From: DATBLY01 sp036555125
GTDB lineage: Bacteria; Actinomycetota; UBA4738; HRBIN12
Assembly: GCA_036555125.1 (NCBI GenBank)
Contig: DATBLY010000185.1
Span: 1 to 27,110 of the forward strand
Length of the DNA stretch: 27,110 nucleotides
Direction: 5' to 3'
A model generated the notes under the pieces. That model had not been told where the DNA came from. It did no database searches and was given only the letters and a program-made list of their open reading frames with translations. A program made the position numbers and the translations under genes. Of this stretch, positions 21,336 through 27,110 are shown in pieces; position 1 is the stretch's first letter, and each line of letters opens with the position of its first letter.

Positions 21336-22526
21336 GTGAGCGTTGCACACACGGTCCTGGTGCCGAAGGAGCGCGGCCGCGAGACGAGGGTCGCGTTGGT
21401 CCCCACCGTCGTCCCCGCGCTCGCCGAGGCCGGGTGGCACGTCCTCGTGGAGCCGGGCGCCGGGATCGCGGCCGGATACCCGGATGAGGCGTTCCTCGCG
21501 CACGGGGCCGAGATCGACGCGGCCGGCGAGCGACGGGCCGACGTCGTCGTCGGCGTCCGGGTCGCGGGGGCGAGCGAGGAGCCCCTCGCGCTGGAACGGC
21601 GTCTGCGACCCGGAACGACCATGGTGGGGATCGCGGACGCGTCCGAAGCTCCGGACGCGATCCGCTCGATCGCGGCCGCGGGGCTCACGCTCTACGCGCT
21701 GGAGCTGCTCCCGCGGATCACGCGCGCGCAGTCGATGGACGTGCTGTCCTCCCAGTCCACCGTGACCGGGTACAAGGCGGCCGTGCTTGCGGCCGACACG
21801 CTCCCGAAGATGTTCCCGATGCTCACGACCGCGGCCGGGACCGTGCCGCCGGCCGAGGTGCTCGTGGTCGGCGCGGGCGTAGCGGGGCTCACCGCGATCG
21901 CCACCGCCCGCCGGCTCGGCGCGGTCGTGCAGGGATACGACGTGCGACCCGCCGCGCAAGAGGAGGTCGAGAGCCTGGGCGCTCGCGCCGTGGTCCTGCC
22001 GCTCGAGCCCGCGGACGCCGAGGATCGGTCCGGATACGCGAGGGATCTGGGCGCCGCGTTCGAACGGCGGCAGCGGGAGCTGCTCGCCCGGATCGTGGCC
22101 GGGATCGACGTCGTGATCATGGCCGCCGCGATCCCGGGGCGACGGGCCCCGGTGCTGCTCACGGCCGACGGCGTGGCCCGCATGGGTCCCGGCAGCCTGG
22201 TCGTCGACTGCGCGGCGCCTCGAGGCGGCAACTGCGCGCTCACGCAGCCGGACCGGCGGGTCGTCACGCCTGGAGGCGTGACGATCCTCGGGCCCACGAA
22301 CCTCCCGGCCACGATCCCTCGCGAGGCGAGCCAGATGTTCGCCAAGAACCTCGCTTCGTTCCTGACGAGCGCGATCCGTGACCCCTCGGCTCCGCCGGAC
22401 CTGGACGACCCGATCGTGGCGGGCTGCCTCGTGACCCGCGGCGGGACCGTCGTGCATCGAGCCATCCGGGGGCTCCTCGAGGCTCGGTCGTCCGAGGAAG
22501 GGGGACCCGATGTCGCGAGCGCTTGA
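21336..22526 (+). CDS. pntAA: NAD(P) transhydrogenase subunit alpha 1 (NAD-binding, dI)
   Basis: A 396-residue soluble subunit of proton-translocating transhydrogenase. I chose GTG 21336 because GGAGG lies five bases upstream and the family starts with a strand like VLVPKERGRETRVAL; ATG 21294 would add 14 unrelated residues. Hallmarks: PKERGRETRVALVPTVV (10-26), ELLPRITRAQSMDVLSSQ (123-140), and the Rossmann motif VVGAGVAGLTAIATARRLGA with GYDVRP (177-204). It binds NAD(H) and passes hydride to NADP at the PntB domain. The C terminus lacks membrane helices, so alpha is split into two genes, as in many actinobacteria. Overlaps pntAB by 17 bases. Confidence 0.95.
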   Translation: MSVAHTVLVPKERGRETRVALVPTVVPALAEAGWHVLVEPGAGIAAGYPDEAFLAHGAEIDAAGERRADVVVGVRVAGASEEPLALERRLRPGTTMVGIADASEAPDAIRSIAAAGLTLYALELLPRITRAQSMDVLSSQSTVTGYKAAVLAADTLPKMFPMLTTAAGTVPPAEVLVVGAGVAGLTAIATARRLGAVVQGYDVRPAAQEEVESLGARAVVLPLEPADAEDRSGYARDLGAAFERRQRELLARIVAGIDVVIMAAAIPGRRAPVLLTADGVARMGPGSLVVDCAAPRGGNCALTQPDRRVVTPGGVTILGPTNLPATIPREASQMFAKNLASFLTSAIRDPSAPPDLDDPIVAGCLVTRGGTVVHRAIRGLLEARSSEEGGPDVASA

Positions 22527-22821
22527 GTCGGGTCTGTTCGTCTTCGTCCTGGCGTCGTTCCTCGGGTTCACCGTGATCACGCGGGTCCCGGGGTTGCTCC
22601 ACACGCCATTGATGTCGCTGACGAACGCGATCTCGGCGATCTCGCTGATCGGATCCCTGCTGCTGGCCGGCGGCGGTCACGGCACCGCCGCCACGCTCCT
22701 CGGATCGATCGCCGTCTTCGCCTCGACGACGAACGCCGTGAGCGGCTTCCTGCTGACGGATCGCATCCTGCGGATGTTCCGGTCCCGGCGTTCGTCGACG
22801 TCCCCGCGGGGTGACCCGTGA
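22510..22821 (+). CDS. pntAB: NAD(P) transhydrogenase subunit alpha 2 (membrane, dII part)
   Basis: A 103-residue membrane subunit with ATG 22510, seven bases after GGAAGGGGG. Three hydrophobic helices: about 8-27 (GLFVFVLASFLGFTVITRVP), 36-54 (MSLTNAISAISLIGSLLLAG) and 62-84. LLHTPLMSLTNAISAI is the family signature. It forms part of the proton channel with PntB. It overlaps both neighbours, so the three genes are one translationally coupled operon. Confidence 0.95.
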   Translation: MSRALESGLFVFVLASFLGFTVITRVPGLLHTPLMSLTNAISAISLIGSLLLAGGGHGTAATLLGSIAVFASTTNAVSGFLLTDRILRMFRSRRSSTSPRGDP

Positions 22822-24206
22822 TGGATCTCGCGATCGACCTCGCCTACCTGTTCGCCGGCGTCGCGTTCGTGCTCGCGCTGAAGTGGATGTCGCATCCGAC
22901 GACCGCCCGGCGCGGCGTCCGGATCGGCGAGGTGGGGATGGCGGTCGCCGTGGTCGCGACGTTGCTGAAGACCGAGATCGTCGACCTCCGGTGGATCGCG
23001 GTCGCCCTCGCGCTGGGAGCCGCCGCCGGCGTCCCGCTCGGCCTGCTCGTCCCGATGACGGCCGTACCGCAGCGCACGGCGATCTCCCACGCGTTCGGGG
23101 CCCTCGCCGCCGGCCTCGTGGGGGTCGCGGAGTACGGCTTGCGTCAGCCGTCGATCGACGGCTTCACGATGTCGGCCCTCGGGCTCGAGATCCTCCTCGG
23201 CTTCCTGACCGTCGCGGGGAGCCTGATCGCGTTCGGCAAGCTCCAAGGACTGATCCGCGACCGGGCGTGGGTGTACCCGGGGCAGAACCTCGTGAACCTG
23301 ATCGCCTTCGCGGCGGCCGTATCTCTGGCGGCCGCGTTGGTGATCGACCCGTCACGCACGGCGCTCCTCGTGCCGCTCGCCGGCGTGTCGTTGCTGGTCG
23401 GCGTGATGCTCGTGATCCGGATCGGCGGGGCCGACATGCCGACCGTCATCTCGCTGCTGAACGGCTACGCGGGACTGGCCGCAGCCGCGATGGGCTTCGC
23501 GCTCGACAACCGGCTCCTGATCGTCGCCGGCGCGCTGGACGGCTCCTCGGGCTTCCTGCTCTCGGTCATCATGTGCCGCGCGATGCACCGTTCGTTCGTG
23601 AACGTCCTGTTCGGGGGGTTCGGCGCGGAAGCAGAGACCGGTGTCGGGGAGGGACGCCCGTACCGGACCGTGGGCCCCGAGGAGACCGCGATGATCCTCG
23701 ACGCCGCACAGCTCGTGATCATCGTTCCCGGGTACGGGATGGCGGCCGCGCAGGCCCAGCACGCCGTGCGCGAGCTGTCCACGCTCTTGACGTCGCGCGG
23801 CGTGGACGTGCGGTTCGCGATCCACCCGGTCGCGGGACGGATGCCCGGGCACATGAACGTCCTGCTGGCCGAGGCCAACGTCCCGTACGAGCAGCTGTAC
23901 GACCTCGATCGGATCAACCCGGAGTTCCCCCGCGCCGACGCGGTGCTCGTCGTCGGCGCGAACGACGTCGTGAACCCCGCGGCGCGGACCGACCACGGCA
24001 GCCCCATCTACGGGATGCAGATCCTCGACGTCGACGCCGCGCGAGCCGTGATCGTGCTGAAGCGCTCGATGCGACCGGGGTTCGCGGGCGTCGACAACGA
24101 CCTGTTCTACCTGGACAAGACGCAGATGCTCTTCGGCGACGCGAAGCAGGTGCTCGCCCGGGTGGTCGAGGAGCTCAAGCGGCTGCCGGCGCGCACCGTG
24201 GCGTGA
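22821..24206 (+). CDS. pntB: NAD(P) transhydrogenase subunit beta (membrane dII and NADP-binding dIII)
   Basis: A 461-residue protein from ATG 22821, whose A is the last base of the pntAB stop; GTG 22818 directly before it is also possible. Residues 1-260 hold about nine membrane helices (proton path), and about 285-461 are the NADP-binding domain with VIIVPGYGMAAAQAQHAV, IHPVAGRMPGHMNVLLAEA, DAVLVVGANDVVNPAA, LKRSMRPGFAGVDNDLF and KTQMLFGDAK, all diagnostic. The enzyme uses the proton gradient to make NADPH from NADH, which supports redox defence and biosynthesis. Its 3' end overlaps the tail of the broken gene on the other strand (to 24175). Confidence 0.96.
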   Translation: MDLAIDLAYLFAGVAFVLALKWMSHPTTARRGVRIGEVGMAVAVVATLLKTEIVDLRWIAVALALGAAAGVPLGLLVPMTAVPQRTAISHAFGALAAGLVGVAEYGLRQPSIDGFTMSALGLEILLGFLTVAGSLIAFGKLQGLIRDRAWVYPGQNLVNLIAFAAAVSLAAALVIDPSRTALLVPLAGVSLLVGVMLVIRIGGADMPTVISLLNGYAGLAAAAMGFALDNRLLIVAGALDGSSGFLLSVIMCRAMHRSFVNVLFGGFGAEAETGVGEGRPYRTVGPEETAMILDAAQLVIIVPGYGMAAAQAQHAVRELSTLLTSRGVDVRFAIHPVAGRMPGHMNVLLAEANVPYEQLYDLDRINPEFPRADAVLVVGANDVVNPAARTDHGSPIYGMQILDVDAARAVIVLKRSMRPGFAGVDNDLFYLDKTQMLFGDAKQVLARVVEELKRLPARTVA

Positions 24207-24620
24207 GCGCGGGCGACCTGCGACGCTGGATCGCGTCCCAGAGCATCAACGCGAGGACGGTCAGGAAGAACGCGAGCGCGAACCAGAAGAACGTCTCCCC
24301 CAGCTCCGCGTGGCGATGGACGAGCTCGCTCTCGTCGACCGCCTCTCGAGCTCCTCGCCGCTCGTCACCGCAAGCTGCGAGGCGATCGGCGCGAACCCCG
24401 CGACCCCGACGACCACCCCTCCGATCCGTCTGCGCAAACGCTCGGACACCGCGATCACGATCGCGCCCAGGGCGCTCAGCGGGATCAGGACGACCGCCTT
24501 GCGCCGACCTCGCCAGGCTAGGCGGGCACCGGTTCGAGGGATCCGGACGAAGGTCCGCTACGAGCGGGGCCGGAGGGCCTCTCCGGTCGGGCGGCTCACG
24601 CGCCGTGGCAGCGCTTCCAC
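24175..24620 (-). pseudogene. Broken small membrane-protein gene, possibly DUF2231-like
   Basis: Two leftward frames together encode one plausible membrane protein. Going downstream: GTG 24620 (weak start), an in-frame TAG near 24555, then RGRRKAVVLIPLSALGAIVI and a second helix IGGVVVGVAGFAPIASQL, then SGEELE. Near 24345-24347 the coding sense shifts to another frame (AVDESELVHRHAELGE), followed by a third helix, TFFWFALAFFLTVLALML, and a short basic tail to the stop at 24175. Adding one base at GAGCTCGA/GAGGCG restores SGEELE(E)AVDESELVHRHAELGE, a motif I associate with DUF2231-type membrane proteins (family call tentative). One deletion plus one stop indicates a pseudogene; a sequencing error could explain the deletion but hardly both. 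Confidence 0.6.
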
Positions 24621-24652
24621 GTGCGCCGCAACCGGCGCTCACGGGCGGCGAC

Positions 24653-24668
24653 TACGCTTGCCCAGGTG
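24653..24668 (+). promoter_or_regulatory. -10 box placing transcription start at the GTG (leaderless)
   Basis: TACGCT (24653-24658) is a good -10. Transcription would begin seven or eight bases later, at or next to GTG 24666, so the mRNA probably has no leader. No Shine-Dalgarno sequence stands before this GTG, in agreement. Confidence 0.5.
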
Positions 24669-25880
24669 ACCGAGGTTCGGCGAGCTCGGATCCGCCATCG
24701 GCGTCCGTGGGAGGGCCTGAGCCACAACGTCCGCGTGCTCTCGGGCGTGAGCCTCTTCCAGGACGCCGCCTCGGAGATGCTCTATCCGGTTCTCCCGCTC
24801 TTCCTCACGGGGGTGCTCGGTGCGCCGCCGTCCGTGGTCGGATTGATCGAGGGGTTGGCCGAGGGCACCGCTTCGATCCTGAAGGCGGCCTCGGGTTGGC
24901 TCGCCGACCGATGGCGCCGAAAGCCGTTGATCGCTGCGGGCTACGGACTATCGTCGGTGTCGAAGCTCCTGATCGGCTTCGCGACGGCGTGGCCGCTCGT
25001 CCTCGTCGCGAGGGTCGCCGACCGCACGGGCAAGGGGATCCGCGGCGCGCCCCGGGACGCCCTGATCGCCGACGACACGACGAAGGCCGACCGGGGGCGG
25101 GCGTTCGGCTTCCATCGGGCCGCGGACACCCTCGGGGCGGTGATCGGACCGCTGATCGGGTTGGCCTTCTACTACGCGCTCGATCAGCAGATGCGGCCGC
25201 TCTTCTTCATCGCGTTCATCCCTGCCGCGATCAGCGTGGGGCTCATCGCGTTCGTGCACGAGCGCACGACGACGCACCAGGAGCGGACGGAGGCGATCGC
25301 GCGGCGTGGCGGAACCCTGCCGCCGGCCTACCGCCGCGTCGTGGCGTTCCTCGCCGTCTTCGGGCTCGTGAACTTCACGGATGCCTTGCTGCTCCTACGC
25401 GCGAAGGAGCTCGGACTGGGCTTCGCCGGCGTGGTGGTCGTCTACACGCTGTACAACGCGACGTACTCGCTGCTCTCGTACCCGGCGGGGGTGTGGTCGG
25501 ACCGGGTCCCCCGGCGGAAGGTGTTCGCCCTGGGGATCGGCGTGTTCGCGGTGGCGTACCTGGGACTCGGGATCGCGACGTCGGCCGCCTGGGTCTGGGT
25601 GCTGCTCCCCGTCTACGGGGCGTTCACGGCGCTCACGGACGGCGTGAGCCGAGCGTGGGTCGCGGACCTCGCGCCGGATGCGACCGGGACGGCCCTCGGC
25701 GTGTACGCGGGGGTGAGCGGCGCTGCCTCCATCGCGGCCGGGGTGTGGGCCGGACTCGCCTGGGGTGAGACCGGACGACTCCCGCTCGTGATCTCCGGAT
25801 CGGTGGCAGCGGTGCTGGCGACGGTCCTATGGGTCGCCGGGGGACGGCTGGAGTCGACGAGCCCACCATCGAGCTCGTGA
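24666..25880 (+). CDS. MFS transporter (DHA1-like, 12-TM)
   Basis: A 404-residue transporter. I chose GTG 24666 because a -10 lies just upstream and the longer frame begins in the broken gene's region. The N-terminal part SLFQDAASEMLYPVLPLFLTGVLGAPPSVVGLIEG is typical of a bacterial MFS subgroup; motif A is GWLADRWRRKPLIAAG, and RTGKGIRGAPRDALIADDTTKADRGRAFGFHRAADT in the 4-5 loop region is this subgroup's strongest signature. The second half repeats motif A weakly (GVWSDRVPRRKVFALG). Twelve helices fit the length. Substrate unknown; efflux of small molecules is likely. A 25921-25965 hairpin follows. Confidence 0.92.
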   Translation: MTEVRRARIRHRRPWEGLSHNVRVLSGVSLFQDAASEMLYPVLPLFLTGVLGAPPSVVGLIEGLAEGTASILKAASGWLADRWRRKPLIAAGYGLSSVSKLLIGFATAWPLVLVARVADRTGKGIRGAPRDALIADDTTKADRGRAFGFHRAADTLGAVIGPLIGLAFYYALDQQMRPLFFIAFIPAAISVGLIAFVHERTTTHQERTEAIARRGGTLPPAYRRVVAFLAVFGLVNFTDALLLLRAKELGLGFAGVVVVYTLYNATYSLLSYPAGVWSDRVPRRKVFALGIGVFAVAYLGLGIATSAAWVWVLLPVYGAFTALTDGVSRAWVADLAPDATGTALGVYAGVSGAASIAAGVWAGLAWGETGRLPLVISGSVAAVLATVLWVAGGRLESTSPPSSS

Positions 25881-25920
25881 TCCACCACCCGCGGGAGGCC
25901 CCGGGAGGGACAGAGGTCCG

Positions 25921-25965
25921 CTCCCCGAAGGGACCAGCGGCCTAGGCGGTCGCTCCGTCGGGGAG
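25921..25965. terminator. Possible terminator hairpin after the MFS gene
   Basis: CTCCCCGA (25921-25928) pairs perfectly with TCGGGGAG (25958-25965). The 29-base interior can fold further (GGACC/GGTC around GGCCTAG). Long loop and no U-tract, so moderate support. The rest of 25881-26046 shows only the GATAAG-like sequence at 26007-26012 as a weak -10 candidate. Confidence 0.4.
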
Positions 25966-26046
25966 CATCATCGGACCGACGACCGGACCGACCCGGTCGG
26001 GCCGGCGATAAGCGCCTCGCCGGCTTCAGGCGAAGGGAGGGGTTCC

Positions 26047-26451
26047 ATGGCACAGAACCGTAGTGGTGCCGCGGTCGGCTTCACGATGTTCGCCGGGATC
26101 ATGATGATCCTGATCGGCTCGTTCCACATCATCGGCGGCCTGGGCGGCATCTTCTCCGACACCGCCTACGTGGTGACGCAGAAATGGATCCTGCAGTTCG
26201 ACACCACGACGTGGGGATGGATCCATCTCCTCGCCGGGATCCTGATCCTGCTGGCCGGCTTCGGCGTGTACTCGGGCGCCGTCTGGGCTCGCACCGTGGG
26301 CGTGATCCTGGCGACGATCAGCGCGATCGCGAACTTCGCATGGCTGCCCTACCAACCGTTCTGGTCGATCACGATGATCGTCGTCGACATCTTCGTGATC
26401 TGGGCCCTTACGGTGCACGGACGAGACATCGCGCAGGACATGGCGCCGTAG
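26047..26451 (+). CDS. DUF7144-like four-helix membrane protein
   Basis: A 134-residue protein with ATG 26047 preceded by GAAGGGAGGGG. Four hydrophobic helices at about 9-32 (VGFTMFAGIMMILIGSFHIIGG), 55-74 (WGWIHLLAGILILLAGFGVY), 80-97 (WARTVGVILATISAIANF) and 106-123. FAGIMMILIGSFHIIGGL and TWGWIHLLAGILILLAGFGV are hallmarks of a widespread actinobacterial membrane family of this size (annotated DUF7144 in current databases, as far as I recall). Function unknown. Short cytoplasmic ends. The next gene begins 27 bases downstream and may be co-transcribed. Confidence 0.88.
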   Translation: MAQNRSGAAVGFTMFAGIMMILIGSFHIIGGLGGIFSDTAYVVTQKWILQFDTTTWGWIHLLAGILILLAGFGVYSGAVWARTVGVILATISAIANFAWLPYQPFWSITMIVVDIFVIWALTVHGRDIAQDMAP

Positions 26452-26478
26452 GGTCCGGGCGCGGATCGACGGCAGACG

Positions 26479-27036
26479 ATGACGCTACCGTGGCCCGTGC
26501 GGAGCGTGCTGGCCGGCGCGGTGGGGACGGCCGCGATGACCGCGGCCTACGAGGGCGAACGCCGTGTCCGGGAGACGACACGCCGGCTCGACTACGACGA
26601 CAGCACCGTTTCGGGCCGGATCGTCGCCGGCGTCCTGCACCTGCCCAACGTCACGGAGCGCGAGGCCTCCGAGCTCGGCCTCGCGCTCCGGTGGGGCTAC
26701 GGTTCGGCGTTCGGCCTGTGGCACGGGATCCTCCGCCGGATCCTCCCCGAACCTTGGGCGGCGCTGGTGTTCGGCGCCACGCTCATGAGCGCGACGTTCA
26801 CGCTGTTCCCCCTGCTCGGGAAGACGCCGCCGCCCTGGAGATGGCCGCGCGACGTGCTGCTCACGAGCCTCGGGACGCACGCCGCCTACGTTACGGCGGT
26901 GGCCCTGACCGACGACCTGCTGGCTCGCGACCGAGGGCGGGACCCAAGCCGCTCGGCCCGCCGTGTCGGGCAGCGGCCTTACTGGGCTGCGGGGACAGGC
27001 GCGCTGCGGCGATACATGCCCAGCGCGAGCGTGTAG
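26479..27036 (+). CDS. Unrecognised small membrane protein
   Basis: A 185-residue protein from ATG 26479 without a clear ribosome site. A hydrophobic N-terminal segment (PVRSVLAGAVGTAAMTAAYEG) is followed by an amphipathic middle and helices near 74-85, 93-112 (WAALVFGATLMSATFTLFPLLG) and 126-143 (VLLTSLGTHAAYVTAVALT). AGAVGTAAMTAAYEGERR resembles the start of DUF1440/YagU-like proteins, but I am not certain. The last 20 codons (26979-27036) run antisense to the conserved end of the permease on the opposite strand, so the C terminus is an unconserved extension. Probably follows the DUF7144-like gene in one transcript. Confidence 0.75.
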   Translation: MTLPWPVRSVLAGAVGTAAMTAAYEGERRVRETTRRLDYDDSTVSGRIVAGVLHLPNVTEREASELGLALRWGYGSAFGLWHGILRRILPEPWAALVFGATLMSATFTLFPLLGKTPPPWRWPRDVLLTSLGTHAAYVTAVALTDDLLARDRGRDPSRSARRVGQRPYWAAGTGALRRYMPSASV

Positions 27037-27110
27037 GAGATGACCAGGATGCCGGCGGACCATGCGAGGGCGACCCAGATGTCGGGGCCGGGGGTGCCCT
27101 CGGTCAGCAG
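26979..27110 (-). CDS. C-terminal end of an ABC-2-type permease (5' part outside window)
   Basis: The leftward frame from the window edge encodes 43 residues ending at TAA 26979: LLTEGTPGPDIWVALAWSAG, a final membrane helix ILVISYTLALGMYRR and a short tail. A loop with PGPD, then WVALAW, one last helix and a YRR end is the usual C terminus of DrrB/ABC-2 drug- or polysaccharide-export permeases. Too short for a firm family call. It overlaps the 3' end of the gene at 26479-27036 by 58 bases in convergent orientation. Confidence 0.7.
   Translation of the reverse strand: MLTEGTPGPDIWVALAWSAGILVISYTLALGMYRRSAPVPAAQ

Noticed and set aside
24436..24439. AAAC (leftward GTTT) as a stress promoter
   Set aside because: No GGGTA/GGGAA follows at 14-17 bases, and it is inside the broken membrane gene.
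22811..25768. A 985-codon open frame on the plus strand
   Set aside because: It is an Arg/Gly/Asp-rich shadow of pntB and the MFS gene, a common effect of very high GC.
1..27110. Mobile elements, CRISPR arrays, phage genes
   Set aside because: No transposase or integrase motifs, no regularly spaced repeats, and gene content and base composition are uniform.

Overview
The window is very GC-rich DNA (by eye about 70%, not computed) with dense, often overlapping genes, many GTG starts and strong AGGAGG-type ribosome sites. This, with a SigB/SigF-type partner-switching system and small families common in actinobacteria (CsbD, a Rho-N/SAP 'plasmid stabilization' protein of the DUF7218 type, a 49-residue MCLSCGCG protein, a DUF7144-like membrane protein), points to an actinobacterium (Actinomycetota). 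It looks chromosomal. I saw no phage, transposase, CRISPR or rRNA, and no tRNA that folds convincingly.

Region 1 (1-7014) is a general-stress signalling island. It holds a GAF-SpoIIE phosphatase cut by the left edge and, convergent to it, an anti-sigma factor and a SigB/F-family sigma factor read leftward from 2286. A nearly gapless rightward operon runs from 2380: STAS, RsbW-like kinase, STAS, RsbW-like kinase, a small zinc-ribbon protein, a YihY/BrkB membrane protein, a proline-rich protein, a glycine-zipper membrane protein and a second GAF-SpoIIE phosphatase. The two divergent units share a short control region with overlapping -10 boxes.

Region 2 (7015-8984) holds stress effectors: a Rho-N-like protein, CsbD and a 49-residue cysteine protein, plus the C-terminal remnant of a third SpoIIE phosphatase. 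The three small leftward genes each carry a promoter of the form GTTTC-N14/15-GGG(T/A)A. The same motif precedes the zinc-ribbon gene of region 1 and an apparently gene-less stretch near 8950. This is the most interesting signal: it looks like a local SigB/F regulon lying next to its own sigma factor.

Region 3 (8985-21186) is transport and envelope: a DUF2252 kinase-fold protein, a SulP anion transporter, a divergent pseudokinase/LPG-flippase fusion, a small membrane protein, a 14-TM DHA2 drug exporter, and an exporter made of a tandem-ATPase ABC protein with a large FtsX-like permease.

Region 4 (21187-27110) has the three-gene proton-translocating transhydrogenase operon (pntAA-pntAB-pntB), a membrane-protein gene broken by a frameshift and a stop, an MFS transporter that is probably read from a leaderless mRNA, a DUF7144-like membrane protein, an unrecognised membrane protein, and the 3' end of an ABC-type permease cut by the right edge.
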